Shown here piece after piece: positions 26,628 through 35,985 of a DNA stretch of 64,000 nucleotides. The position numbers were made by a program, and so were the translations under genes. Source of the stretch: JAAFHB01 sp942493325 (GTDB lineage Bacteria; Bacteroidota; Bacteroidia; Bacteroidales; Prolixibacteraceae). Position 1 is the first letter of the stretch; each line of letters opens with the position of its first letter. The stretch is from NCBI GenBank assembly GCA_942493325.1, contig OW818689.1:6572001-6636000 (forward strand), given 5' to 3'. The notes beneath the pieces are model-generated. The model did not search any database. It saw nothing but the letters and a program-made list of their open reading frames with translations, and was not told the origin of the DNA.

Positions 26628-27865
26628 TTATTGTCAATAATTGATTGATAAATTCCAATAATATTATTTGCAATTTTAATTGGATTATGCCTTTCTCTAG
26701 CTCTAATAATCGAATTATTAGATAGTTCAATTTGCTTTTGCTTATTACCCATTAGCAATTTGATATTATTTATTAAAGAATAAGCATCTCCATTACAAAA
26801 AAGTATTCCGTCATCATTATTTTTTATTAAACTTGAAACTCCACCAACATCAGATGAAATTATTGGAACACCTAATAACATTGCTTCACAAATGCTATTG
26901 GGGCTATTATCAATGTGAGATGGATGTATATAGATATTTGTTGCCAACAGCATTTCCGCTAATTCTATACTAGTCTTCGAACCAAGAAAAATAACGTTTA
27001 AATTTTTAAACTTCATAATATTTTTACGTTCGAAAAGTTTTATTAATTGACTTTTCGTATCTATACCAATAATATTCCAGGTGAAATTTATTTTTTGATT
27101 AGTTAGAATTAAAGCCGCTTCAAGAACTAAATCTAAACCTTTATATAAATTTTCATTGATTATAGTAGTAAGAATTAATTTGTCGTTTAAAAAGAAATTC
27201 CAATTATGCTCAAAAAATACTGATCGAATCATTTCATCGCAATGATAATACTTGGCATTTGGTGCTAACTGCTTCATCATCATTTTGTCCCAACAAGTTC
27301 GGCCAGTGACAAATTTTGAATCTTTTAAAATGATCGATTCTCTAGCTACTTGTTTTTTATGTCTATAATAGTCATGATATAATCCACTACCTCTAATTGT
27401 TTTAATAAATTTATTTGTAAATAAAACATCTAAGTTATTTATTCCCGGAACGAACCAATTTTTCAAACAAGGATACATAATTCCTTGAATATGAATTACT
27501 ACTGGAATATTAATGTTTCGTAGATGGAAGGCGTGCTCCGATTCGGTTCCAAAAATGTGGATTAAATCTGGATTAAAATCTTTTATTATCAAATTGTATT
27601 CAGATATGTTTTTGGCTTCATAAATTGAATGAGTAATATTGTATAAAAATTTTCTAAACCAATTAGACCTTTTAGAATTAATAGTATAGCGAGAAATATT
27701 TTTTTCTTTAAAATTAAATGTGTGATTATTAGAAATTGAAACTACTCCAATTTGAAGCTTCTCACTTTGAGATAGACAATTTATTAGTGCATTAATCCAA
27801 TTACCACCTGCATATGTCGATGATGTTTTCACATCCGATATATGTGTAAAGTACAGTATTCTCAT
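26621..27865 (-). CDS. Glycosyltransferase, GT4-like (GT-B fold)
   Basis: 414 aa. Begins MRILYFTHISDVKTSSTYAG with a GT-B N-terminal Rossmann start. The C-terminal nucleotide-sugar site reads IYIHPSHIDNSPNSICEAML then GVPIISSDVGG, the standard GT4 E-x7-E region. Cytosolic or membrane-associated enzyme adding one sugar to the lipid-linked repeat unit; sugar unknown. Ends overlapping the Wzy-like gene by 7 bases and starts 5 bases after the next glycosyltransferase gene, so tightly operonic. Confidence 0.88.
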   Translation of the reverse strand: MRILYFTHISDVKTSSTYAGGNWINALINCLSQSEKLQIGVVSISNNHTFNFKEKNISRYTINSKRSNWFRKFLYNITHSIYEAKNISEYNLIIKDFNPDLIHIFGTESEHAFHLRNINIPVVIHIQGIMYPCLKNWFVPGINNLDVLFTNKFIKTIRGSGLYHDYYRHKKQVARESIILKDSKFVTGRTCWDKMMMKQLAPNAKYYHCDEMIRSVFFEHNWNFFLNDKLILTTIINENLYKGLDLVLEAALILTNQKINFTWNIIGIDTKSQLIKLFERKNIMKFKNLNVIFLGSKTSIELAEMLLATNIYIHPSHIDNSPNSICEAMLLGVPIISSDVGGVSSLIKNNDDGILFCNGDAYSLINNIKLLMGNKQKQIELSNNSIIRARERHNPIKIANNIIGIYQSIIDNKC

Positions 27866-27870
27866 AAATT

Positions 27871-28752
27871 TTATTTTAATGCCATATGTGACAAAGGATG
27901 TGCCGAGATGGAAGTAATTTTAGAATCAAGTTTCCATGATTTGTTTTTTAGTGAAAAGTAATAAATCAAACTCTTTTTCCAAATAAGTTTTCTTATTATC
28001 GCGTTTAATATGGGATTTGACCTCAATAGCAATTGTAATATAAAAGGTAGTTTATGTTTATCTTTGCTGATTATTCCGACCTCCGTTTCATATTCAAATT
28101 TTAAAATTTTGGATCGTGAGTTTTCATGAACTCTAAAACATGCAAGTGGTATTCCGACAGAAACCAATTCACTTATTTGTGCAAATTTTATCCATAGATC
28201 AAAATCGGCAGCTAGTTTATATGCAAGATTGATGCCACCAGCTTCATCATATATTGATCTTCTCCAAAACATTCCTTCCTGTTGCAAATAGCCAAATTTA
28301 TTGTCTGTAAACCATCCATTTTGAATATATTTAATAGGTCGAGACGGAACTGTATAATTTAGGCCGTATATTTTGCCCTTTTCATTCATAAATGAAGGTA
28401 ATCCTCCAATCCACATGACATTTGTATAATTTGTAAAAATCTCATTCACAAAACTAAAAGTCCAAGGGAAATACTTATCATCACCATTGATCCATGCAAT
28501 AATTTCTCCTGTAGCAAGTTCAAAACCCCGTCTTATTGCGAAATATTGTCCTTGGTCTTTTTCAACGATTAAAATAGCAATTTTATTAAAATATCTTTTT
28601 AATAATTCAGTTGTGCCATCTGATGAACAAGAGTCTAACACTATTATCTCTAGGTTAGGATAATCCTGATTAATAATAGATTTTAATGTTTCCTCAATAT
28701 ATGAAATAGTATTGTAGGTGGGAATTATTATAGATATTCTTAAATATTCCAT
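27871..28752 (-). CDS. Glycosyltransferase family 2
   Basis: 293 aa. GT-A fold: ISIIIPTYNTISYIEETLKS at the start, LDSCSSDGT, then the metal-binding region IIAWINGDDKYFPW and, further on, LAADFDLWIKF. Typical of GT2 enzymes that use nucleotide sugars in polysaccharide assembly. Substrate unknown. Five bases upstream of the GT4-like gene. Confidence 0.88.
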   Translation of the reverse strand: MEYLRISIIIPTYNTISYIEETLKSIINQDYPNLEIIVLDSCSSDGTTELLKRYFNKIAILIVEKDQGQYFAIRRGFELATGEIIAWINGDDKYFPWTFSFVNEIFTNYTNVMWIGGLPSFMNEKGKIYGLNYTVPSRPIKYIQNGWFTDNKFGYLQQEGMFWRRSIYDEAGGINLAYKLAADFDLWIKFAQISELVSVGIPLACFRVHENSRSKILKFEYETEVGIISKDKHKLPFILQLLLRSNPILNAIIRKLIWKKSLIYYFSLKNKSWKLDSKITSISAHPLSHMALK

Positions 28753-28799
28753 TATGTATATTAAAACGTAAAATTTTAAATAATGAACAATTATATACC

Positions 28800-29747
28800 T
28801 TATTTTGAAGACATAGTCTCGGTTAACTGAGCACTTAAAGAATTATCATGGCTATAGATAACTTTATTTCTTTTCAATGATCTATTTTTTAAAGCTATTA
28901 AATAAGTTGATAAAGTTTGACGTAACCTAATTTTTTTGCCCAATAATTTTTTCAATATTAAAAAAATTATAGAATATAGTAACGAAAGTAAAACAAATTT
29001 CCTTGCATAAAATACGTTAAAATATACTAACCCCCCTTTAGTACGATTATTTTCTATCTGTCCGAAATTGTATACTCTTTTCTTCTGATCTCTTATTGTT
29101 CCAGGCCATTTATTAGGATGGAAATAGATAGAATCTCTCAATACCACCGCATTTATTCCAGCTTTCTTTGCACGTAAACAATAATCAAAATCTTCTTGGC
29201 CAATAAAATAGTTCTTGTAATCATATACACCTATTAAATCTATTAATTTTCTATTGATAATTAAACCCGCAGTTGCAGCAACATCGGTGTAATTTTCATT
29301 TTTGGACAAAGTTATATTTTGGATATTATCATTCTTGTCAATTATTCCATTAAATACATTTAAATATTCATGATTACCATCAATAACTTGAGGCGCCATT
29401 AAATAGTTACAACCAAAATATTTTTGAAAATTTTCTAAACAATCATTCATTGGATATCCATCCTGGTCATGCAACCAAATCCATTCGGCATTTGAGTCGT
29501 ATGCTTCTTGCATGCCTATTGCAAATCCACTGGCCGATCCCAAATTTTGTCGTTGAGGAAAATATCTAATGACAAATTTTTGATTGAGATTTTTAAAAAT
29601 ATTAGTATTTAATCCTTTAAATTCAATATCACTATTGTCTATGCATATAATATGATGTTTTTCTTCTTTTTGTAAACCAATTTGTTCACATAATTTTAAA
29701 ACATCTTTTGGAGAATTAAATGCAACGATTATATGAACCAATTTCAT
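28800..29747 (-). CDS. Glycosyltransferase family 2, rhamnosyltransferase-like
   Basis: 315 aa. KLVHIIVAFNSPKDVLKLCE, IICIDNSD, NLGSASGFAIGM and WIWLHDQDGYP (the aspartates that bind metal and nucleotide sugar), then GQEDFDYCLRAKKAG. This pattern fits the WbbL/RfbF rhamnosyltransferase branch of GT2, so dTDP-rhamnose is a plausible donor, but no rhamnose synthesis genes lie in the window. C-terminal hydrophobic stretch (FVLLSLLYSIIFLILKKLL) suggests membrane association. Confidence 0.82.
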   Translation of the reverse strand: MKLVHIIVAFNSPKDVLKLCEQIGLQKEEKHHIICIDNSDIEFKGLNTNIFKNLNQKFVIRYFPQRQNLGSASGFAIGMQEAYDSNAEWIWLHDQDGYPMNDCLENFQKYFGCNYLMAPQVIDGNHEYLNVFNGIIDKNDNIQNITLSKNENYTDVAATAGLIINRKLIDLIGVYDYKNYFIGQEDFDYCLRAKKAGINAVVLRDSIYFHPNKWPGTIRDQKKRVYNFGQIENNRTKGGLVYFNVFYARKFVLLSLLYSIIFLILKKLLGKKIRLRQTLSTYLIALKNRSLKRNKVIYSHDNSLSAQLTETMSSK

Positions 29748-29759
29748 TTTAGATCTAGA

Positions 29760-30842
29760 TTATGAATTTTCGACTGCTTTTTTTGTGGCTTCAAGATATT
29801 TTCTACCCCATTTTTGACATGGTTCTAAGTGGTTACCTTCCGCCCATTCATTCCATGCATTAATAAAAATGAAATTTTCTTCAACAGAATATGGTGTAAA
29901 ATTTTTAATTGTATTGATTAACCATTCATAATACAGTTTTGGCTTGGAATTTATAAAGATATTCGCATTGTCCTTTTTACGTGCGGAATTATCCCACATA
30001 GGTGTAACACAGGGAAACCGTTTATAGATTGAATTAACTTCATTATTTTTCGATTTAGAAATAACCGTATAATCTAATATTTTGTTTCTCGAATACACAT
30101 TATTCCAAATTTTTAACTTTTTTAATATTTTATGTACTATATTAAAGTTTCTTTGAGGTGGAAGATTAGCAAAATTGGGTTGAAATTCAATTGCAATATC
30201 AAATCCAATTTCTTTTGGATCCAAGTTTAATATTTCTTTTTCAAAATAACCCAAATATAATTCACCAATCCCTGCTTTTAATGCTTCATTACGCCAAATG
30301 CTAATAGTTTTTTTTATATCAGGAAATAGTTCGGGTTTATAAACAATGAAAAATGGTTTATTATCAATACGAATATATCTTTTATCTTTAAAAAATTTAA
30401 ATAGATAATTGATATGACTTATATCATCAGCAAAGCTATAATCTTGTTTAAGTAAAATCTGGCTATTCTGACCGTCCCATGATCGTGTCCAATTTTCATT
30501 TGCCCAACAAAGACAAAAAGGAAAGTCCGGTTGTCCCGATTTTAAAACTTCATCTATAGGTTTGTTCAATAATTGTTTGCCATTAAACCAATAATGATAA
30601 TAGCAGAAGCCATGAATACCATATTCGCGTGCTAATTCAGCTTGTGCTTGTCTAATTTCGGGTAAACGTAAATCATAAAATCCTAAATCTGCAGGTAAAT
30701 GCGGTTGGTAATGTTTTTTAAAAAGCGGCTTGGCTTTTGTAACGTTAGTCCATTCTGTAAAGCCCTTTCCCCACCATTCATCGTTTTCAGGTATTGGATG
30801 ATATTGAGGAAGGTAAATTGCAATAGGGCGTACTTGTTTCAT
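29760..30842 (-). CDS. WbsX-like glycan-processing protein (GH99-like)
   Basis: 360 aa. The start RPIAIYLPQYHPIPENDEWW then GKGFTEWTNVTKAKPLF is the hallmark of the WbsX family often found in O-antigen and rhamnan clusters; later CWANENWTRSWDG and FINAWNEWAEGNHLEP. The family is related to endo-alpha-mannosidases (GH99-like fold). In polysaccharide loci it is thought to act as a glycosyltransferase or glycan-processing enzyme; the reaction is not established. Twelve bases from the next downstream gene. Confidence 0.85.
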   Translation of the reverse strand: MKQVRPIAIYLPQYHPIPENDEWWGKGFTEWTNVTKAKPLFKKHYQPHLPADLGFYDLRLPEIRQAQAELAREYGIHGFCYYHYWFNGKQLLNKPIDEVLKSGQPDFPFCLCWANENWTRSWDGQNSQILLKQDYSFADDISHINYLFKFFKDKRYIRIDNKPFFIVYKPELFPDIKKTISIWRNEALKAGIGELYLGYFEKEILNLDPKEIGFDIAIEFQPNFANLPPQRNFNIVHKILKKLKIWNNVYSRNKILDYTVISKSKNNEVNSIYKRFPCVTPMWDNSARKKDNANIFINSKPKLYYEWLINTIKNFTPYSVEENFIFINAWNEWAEGNHLEPCQKWGRKYLEATKKAVENS

Positions 30843-30947
30843 AATATTTTTTGTTAAATTATTGCAGTTTACATTGAGTATTAAAGTATAATTTTGGCAA
30901 GGATAGTATTTTAAATTATTTGTAGAGTGTTAGAAACTTATAATATC

Positions 30948-31817
30948 TTAGAAGATGCTTATTGTTAATTTTATTTTATTAATTATTTTTCGAATAAAAT
31001 ATAATAGAAATGCATAGAAAGTATTACTGGTATTAACTCCATACTTAATCGAATTTTTCTTTATCGATAATAATTTTAAAAAGGCCCCATTATATCTAAA
31101 CTTACTTTTTTGTTTAGATATCGCTAGTAAAAATCCTTTTTGCATTAATTCCGAATCATGGCAAAGTGACTTAGGTTGTATTCTATATGTTACCAATGTT
31201 TGATCAAGAAAATATACTTCTGGATTTAGAGTAAATATATTCATCCAACACTCCCAATCTTCGTGATTTGGAAGTGATTCATCAAAACAAATGCTGTTTT
31301 CTGTGAACATCTCGCTTTTGAATAAAAAGCAATGGCATGGAATTGAAAGATTTCCCTCCCAATTAGTTATTAATTCACCAAGATAATTTGAAGATTTAAA
31401 CTTAGGTGTCAAATATCTAGAGGGAATTGGAACTGTTAAATTTGATTCTGAAGACGCAAAATAATCACAATAGCATAGGGCATAATTTTTGGTCTTTGAA
31501 AGTTCAAAGATTTGTAATTGAAATTTATTTTTTGCAATTATATCATCAGCATCCAGAAATTGTAAATATTGCCCAGTTGCAACATTCAGCCCTGCATTTC
31601 GAGCCGATGCTAAACCACCGTTTTCTTTAAAGATATATTTAAACCGGCAATCTTTTTTTTTCCACTCTAACGCCAATTCCTCAGTGTTATCTGTGCTACC
31701 ATCGTTTACAATAATACACTCCCAGTTGTCATAGGACTGCGAAAAAACACTGTTCAAGGCATCTAGTAAAAATTGAGCCTGATTGTAACAAGGTATGACA
31801 ACACTAACTTTATGCAT
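30948..31817 (-). CDS. Glycosyltransferase family 2
   Basis: 289 aa. KVSVVIPCYNQAQFLLDALN, IIVNDGSTDNTEELALEW, NGGLASARNAGLNVATGQYL and FLDADDIIAKNK, with a later NHEDWECWMNIF acceptor-region acid: a complete GT2 A-type catalytic domain. Substrate unknown. Its start overlaps the end of the DUF115 gene by 8 bases; a 105-base gap before the WbsX-like gene might hold an internal promoter, but none is obvious. Confidence 0.88.
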   Translation of the reverse strand: MHKVSVVIPCYNQAQFLLDALNSVFSQSYDNWECIIVNDGSTDNTEELALEWKKKDCRFKYIFKENGGLASARNAGLNVATGQYLQFLDADDIIAKNKFQLQIFELSKTKNYALCYCDYFASSESNLTVPIPSRYLTPKFKSSNYLGELITNWEGNLSIPCHCFLFKSEMFTENSICFDESLPNHEDWECWMNIFTLNPEVYFLDQTLVTYRIQPKSLCHDSELMQKGFLLAISKQKSKFRYNGAFLKLLSIKKNSIKYGVNTSNTFYAFLLYFIRKIINKIKLTISIF

Positions 31818-32697
31818 TTGAATTATTTTTAAATAGAGAATTATAACTTACTCTTTCGAATATCTCCAATTTGCCTCCGTTGGTTGCATTATATATTTTT
31901 CTGTTATCTTTTTCAAAATAAAATTTAGCTTTATGTAATGCTTTTTCCATTCTGGAAACAACAGGATCATGCCAACGATATCCTTTACCAAAATAATTAG
32001 GATGAAAATGATTAACATCATCCTCTGTTGACTCAATTCTCACACCTTCAATTTTTGCAGACGATGGAATTTTATAATTATGGTCAAATCCAATCAAATA
32101 AACCTTTTTAAATCCCATAAAATATGCTAATTGCAAATTAATATACGAGACTGTTCCCCCGACCCAAAGATTTCTGGCAGCATTAGTACTGAAATTCGGA
32201 AAATTGTCATAGTCCTTATAATTAACAATAGTATTAGTCCAAATTACGTCTTTTCCCTTTTTTAAACAAAAGTCAAGATAGTTTCCGTAAAACTTTGTCG
32301 TATTTTCTAAAGAATTTATTTCTTCTGCTCTATCTTCTGCAACCAAAACATCCTCTACGACATAGTATGTAGGCCTAAATCCCATCTTTTCATAGTTAAG
32401 ATAAATATTGTTAACGCCAAATGTTATTTCATTTTTTAATAAGGTTAAATCTAAAGTATTTAAGCTAGGTCCATTTCCAATTATAAAAACACGCTCTTCC
32501 CTATGCTTATTTTTAAATGTCAATAATTTCCTTTCATTAGAGGTAATTGGCAAATTTAAGTTTGCTAGCCTATAGCGTGTTGTTTTCCACAAGACATTAA
32601 TAAAACTTTCCTGCTTATAGTAGTTAGTATCTTGATCAATTACAAATTTCAATAAATACTTAAATTTATTACAAATTTTTGCCCACAAAAGTTTCAT
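31810..32697 (-). CDS. DUF115 protein, putative ulosonic-acid-type transferase
   Basis: 295 aa. The DUF115/MptE-like domain is clear: ERVFIIGNGPSLNTLDL (about 69-84), ITFGVNNIYLNYE, RPTYYVVEDVLVAED, WVGGTVSYINLQLAYFMGFK and YLIGFDHNY. The domain occurs in archaeal MptE-like enzymes and in bacterial motility accessory factor (Maf) proteins that transfer pseudaminic or legionaminic acid from CMP-sugars. Here it lies right behind the dehydrogenase, CMP-synthetase and aldolase genes, so I infer a transferase for a CMP-activated sugar acid. The family call is solid; the role is a hypothesis. Confidence 0.72.
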   Translation of the reverse strand: MKLLWAKICNKFKYLLKFVIDQDTNYYKQESFINVLWKTTRYRLANLNLPITSNERKLLTFKNKHREERVFIIGNGPSLNTLDLTLLKNEITFGVNNIYLNYEKMGFRPTYYVVEDVLVAEDRAEEINSLENTTKFYGNYLDFCLKKGKDVIWTNTIVNYKDYDNFPNFSTNAARNLWVGGTVSYINLQLAYFMGFKKVYLIGFDHNYKIPSSAKIEGVRIESTEDDVNHFHPNYFGKGYRWHDPVVSRMEKALHKAKFYFEKDNRKIYNATNGGKLEIFERVSYNSLFKNNSNA

Positions 32698-32705
32698 ATT
32701 TTGGT

Positions 32706-33686
32706 CTAGAAATTAAAATAAATAGCATTTTCCTTTATTGCATCGAAAGTTGGCACTTTATTTTGCATTACTTTTAAGCAATCTTCCGCTGCACCAAGTT
32801 CCATTAAATATCTGGATGCATTAGCTGAGGCTCCCATATGAGCTGTTAAAACTACATTTTCCATTCTAATTAATGGGCCGTCATAGGGTTCCTTTTCAAA
32901 AACATCTAATGCTGCACCTCCAATATGTTTTTGTAAAATAGCATCAATTAAAGCATTTTCATCGATAATTGCTCCTCTTGATGTATTAACTATATAAGAT
33001 CCAGTTTTCATTAATGAAATTGATTTACGATCAATATAGTGATATGTATCTAAGTAAGAAGGGATATGTAAAGTAACAATATCACTTCTTTTCAAAAGAT
33101 CCTCTTTAGAAACCCATGTAATATTATATTTTGTGCCAAATTTTATATCTGGATTAATATCACATGCTATAATTTGTGGTTCAAATGGCTGTAATAGTTT
33201 TACCACACGCTGACCAATTCTTCCAATACCAACTATCCCAATAGTTAATTCGCCTAATAAACGTCCCATATACCTATTCCAAGCACCGTGTCTTACAGAA
33301 TTATCTGAATATAATATTTGACGGCTTAAATTTAAGATATTTGCTATTGAAAGTTCGGCAACTCCTTGAGATGGTGCATCTGGTGTATATGTAACTTGTA
33401 TACCCAATTCTTTGCACACTTGCAAAGGAACATTATCTAAACCTATTCCTACACGACAAATTGCTTTTAATTTTGAATTTCTCAAGCAATTTATGCTATA
33501 CTGTTCGGTACCAGCTATAACTATATCTACATCTTTAATTAAATCACCAACTTCGTCTTCTTTAAGACGTCTTCCAAATGGATTATGTATAATTTCACAT
33601 CCTGCTTGCTCAAGAATTTCCAGTGGTTTTAGACCTGTTTTCGCAAACGGATAAGTTGCTATTAAAATACGAAATTTCTTGTACAT
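32706..33686 (-). CDS. D-2-hydroxyacid (phosphoglycerate-type) dehydrogenase
   Basis: 326 aa. Two-domain NAD-dependent 2-hydroxyacid dehydrogenase. Dinucleotide motif TIGIVGIGRIGQRV (about 148-161), catalytic Arg237 in NTSRGAIIDE, Glu266 in DVFEKEP and His283 in LTAHMG. Substrate unknown; in this block it probably oxidises or reduces a hydroxy/keto acid feeding the aldolase or made by it. Eight bases upstream of the DUF115 gene. Confidence 0.88.
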   Translation of the reverse strand: MYKKFRILIATYPFAKTGLKPLEILEQAGCEIIHNPFGRRLKEDEVGDLIKDVDIVIAGTEQYSINCLRNSKLKAICRVGIGLDNVPLQVCKELGIQVTYTPDAPSQGVAELSIANILNLSRQILYSDNSVRHGAWNRYMGRLLGELTIGIVGIGRIGQRVVKLLQPFEPQIIACDINPDIKFGTKYNITWVSKEDLLKRSDIVTLHIPSYLDTYHYIDRKSISLMKTGSYIVNTSRGAIIDENALIDAILQKHIGGAALDVFEKEPYDGPLIRMENVVLTAHMGASANASRYLMELGAAEDCLKVMQNKVPTFDAIKENAIYFNF

Positions 33687-33713
33687 ATTATAACTATTAA
33701 AACAAATTTCTAT

Positions 33714-34397
33714 TTATAATTGTGATTTTGTATAAAGTGCTAATATTTCAGCTAAGCGAAAACTAAATTCATCATCGATATCTATTGATTCTATTTTTGA
33801 CATTTCAAATAGCATTGGTTTTCTACCTATTCGTCGGTTGGTTGCAGCAAAGGATTCTTTTGTAAATAAATAGAAATTAGAGTTTTCTTCAAATAGAGGA
33901 TGCAAATCTTGAGTGCGAATTAGTTCTTGTGGATTATGATTTACTGCTTCACCTTTATGATTATAAAATCTACTTTGAAATCTGTTAACAGAAAAAACAG
34001 AATCATACAAATGCTCCATCTCTAAAAATAGTTTTAATGCTTTGGCTATTGTCTCTGCTTTTAATAATGGATTTGTTGAATGAGTTTGAATGTAAATATC
34101 ACTATCAGTTTGTGTAAGGTCATACTCGATTATTTTATTAACACTAACCATGTCGCCACAAAGTTCAGGAGTACGATTAATTATACGAACTTTGGAGAAC
34201 ATTTCAGGCGCCTCTAAGGCAACTATCTTACTATCAGTGTCTATTATAATTTCGTCGATAGCATAAGTATTTTCTAATGTCTCTAGAATATGATGATATA
34301 GTGGTTTGTCCACAAAAGGTTTAAAATTTTTATTTTTAACTCTTTCACTATGTTGCTTAATAGGGATTATCGCTGAAACTTTTAAATTATGTATCAT
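33714..34397 (-). CDS. CMP-sugar synthetase (NeuA/KdsB-like cytidylyltransferase)
   Basis: 227 aa. N-terminal nucleotide-binding loop AIIPIKQHSERVKNKNFKPF (the IPAR-x5-PxKN motif variant, residues 9-28), then KPLYHHILETLENT and IIIDTDS, and IQTHSTNPLLKAETI where NeuA proteins bind the sugar acid. Activates a keto-sugar acid with CTP to give a CMP-sugar. The first motif is divergent from sialic-acid synthetases (KQHSERV in place of RGGSKGI), suggesting a different sugar acid. Seventeen bases from the aldolase gene. Confidence 0.85.
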   Translation of the reverse strand: MIHNLKVSAIIPIKQHSERVKNKNFKPFVDKPLYHHILETLENTYAIDEIIIDTDSKIVALEAPEMFSKVRIINRTPELCGDMVSVNKIIEYDLTQTDSDIYIQTHSTNPLLKAETIAKALKLFLEMEHLYDSVFSVNRFQSRFYNHKGEAVNHNPQELIRTQDLHPLFEENSNFYLFTKESFAATNRRIGRKPMLFEMSKIESIDIDDEFSFRLAEILALYTKSQL

Positions 34398-34414
34398 ATA
34401 AATTAAATTTTGAA

Positions 34415-35197
34415 TTAATTTTTTAATAATAGTTGATTTATTTCGGCTATTCCATTTCTGAATGATGTACCGATAACTGTAATATCAAGGCTGTAAGCTA
34501 TCAGCTGAAATCCATCATTAATTTTTTGAATTACTTCTGATGGATTGGGTTGTACAATATGTATTCCGGCTAGAATATTAAATTGTTTACATTTTACCAA
34601 AATATTGTTAATTGCTTTTAAATACGCAGGGTGAGTAAATTGAGCCGTTAATCCCATAGATGCAGACAAATCGTATGGTCCAATGAAGACAGCATCGATA
34701 CCTTTAACACTTAAAATTTCATCTAAATTTTCTACCCCTTTTATGTGTTCTATTTGAATACATACTAATATATCATTATTAGCAGATTGCATGTAATTAT
34801 CAAAGTTAAAACCATAATCATGGCTTCTACCATATCCAACTCCTCTGTCACCTTCAGGTGGATATTTTACCGAACGTACTAACTCTTCAGCTTCTTCTTT
34901 ACAATTTATTAGTGGAGCTATAACACCCATTGCTCCCGCATCAAGATAGCGTTTAGTTTCCGAGTATTTGTTACCTGTTAGCCGAACCATGGGCAAGCAA
35001 TTTGAGTTTCCTGCTTTTATTGCTTGAAAGATTAATTGTGCTTGTGGTAAATCAACAGCTGAATGTTCCGTATCCACTACTAGAAAATCAAAGTCACACT
35101 TACTCATTAATTCAGCTACTATTGGACTTGCAGAATTAATCCAACTGCATAAAAGAAATTTTCGCAGTTTTAAAGTCTCATTTAAAATCTGGTGCAT
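34415..35197 (-). CDS. HpcH/HpaI-type class II aldolase
   Basis: 260 aa. Matches the HpcH/HpaI aldolase family (2-keto-3-deoxy acids such as KDGlucarate): active-site His45 in VVDTEHSAVD, Arg72 in MVRLTGNK, metal ligands Glu150 in CIQIEHIKG and Asp176 in IGPYDLSASMG. Such enzymes join pyruvate to an aldehyde or cleave the product. In this block it could build the carbon chain of a 2-keto-3-deoxy sugar acid that the next enzyme activates with CTP; no NeuB/KdsA-type synthase is present in the window. Confidence 0.85.
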   Translation of the reverse strand: MHQILNETLKLRKFLLCSWINSASPIVAELMSKCDFDFLVVDTEHSAVDLPQAQLIFQAIKAGNSNCLPMVRLTGNKYSETKRYLDAGAMGVIAPLINCKEEAEELVRSVKYPPEGDRGVGYGRSHDYGFNFDNYMQSANNDILVCIQIEHIKGVENLDEILSVKGIDAVFIGPYDLSASMGLTAQFTHPAYLKAINNILVKCKQFNILAGIHIVQPNPSEVIQKINDGFQLIAYSLDITVIGTSFRNGIAEINQLLLKN

Positions 35198-35217
35198 TTT
35201 TGTTATGGGTTTTATTT

Positions 35218-35985
35218 TTATTTATTACTTAATACAATTAACTTTTTTGTTATTTGTTCAAAAATATTTTCACTACCCAATTTAGTCAAGTGTATATTGT
35301 CGCATGTATAACATTTTATTTCTTCTTCATTCCAATTTGACAAATCAATTACATTGTTGAGTTTTTTACAGAATAATTTAGAATATTCTTCTATAACATA
35401 AATATTATCTGGTCTTTTTTTAAAATAGTTTCCTTCCCATCCTCTTACGAAATTATTACAACCAATCCATATTAAATTTGGTATTGAATTTAGAAACGGG
35501 ATCAAATACATTTCCGCCATTTCTAAAGAAAACATATTTATAGTTTTATCTCCTTCGTAGTCCAAACCAAAGTCCTTGGTTAAATGATTTGTCATTGTTT
35601 CCTTCCCAAATATTTTATCGTAAATATCCATTTTGAGTTCATAAATTTGACTAACAGCAATTTTTTGATGTCTGGGAGAAAAATCCACTATTCCAACATA
35701 CGCAATTATTAGATCGTATTTTTTTTTATTCATTAAATACAATTTAATAAAATCCATCATTGATGTGTGTTTTTCCGGACAGATATATAAATCGATATTG
35801 TATTTATTTTTTAGTTTTGCTGTATAGAAATCTCGTTCTATTTTGTTCTTATTCATCGCCATAACATTTTGGCCCCTTGAATCTGAATAAAATAAAATCT
35901 TCGGTTTGTAAAAATTTTTTAATCGATAGAATAGATTGTTAATGTATATATAGATTCCTCTGATTTTGTTCATAATATTTCCCAT
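35218..35985 (-). CDS. SGNH/GDSL-like hydrolase or O-acyltransferase
   Basis: 255 aa. SGNH fold clues: block I as FYSDSRG (nucleophile Ser36), a Gly/Asn-rich middle (IAYVGIVDF; WIGCNNFVRG), and block V CDNIHLTKLG with Asp229 and His232. No signal peptide or membrane helix, so cytosolic. In polysaccharide loci such proteins often add or remove acetyl or other acyl groups. Its start overlaps the Wzt gene by 16 bases; a start at the fifth codon (Met5) is equally possible. Confidence 0.75.
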   Translation of the reverse strand: MGNIMNKIRGIYIYINNLFYRLKNFYKPKILFYSDSRGQNVMAMNKNKIERDFYTAKLKNKYNIDLYICPEKHTSMMDFIKLYLMNKKKYDLIIAYVGIVDFSPRHQKIAVSQIYELKMDIYDKIFGKETMTNHLTKDFGLDYEGDKTINMFSLEMAEMYLIPFLNSIPNLIWIGCNNFVRGWEGNYFKKRPDNIYVIEEYSKLFCKKLNNVIDLSNWNEEEIKCYTCDNIHLTKLGSENIFEQITKKLIVLSNK

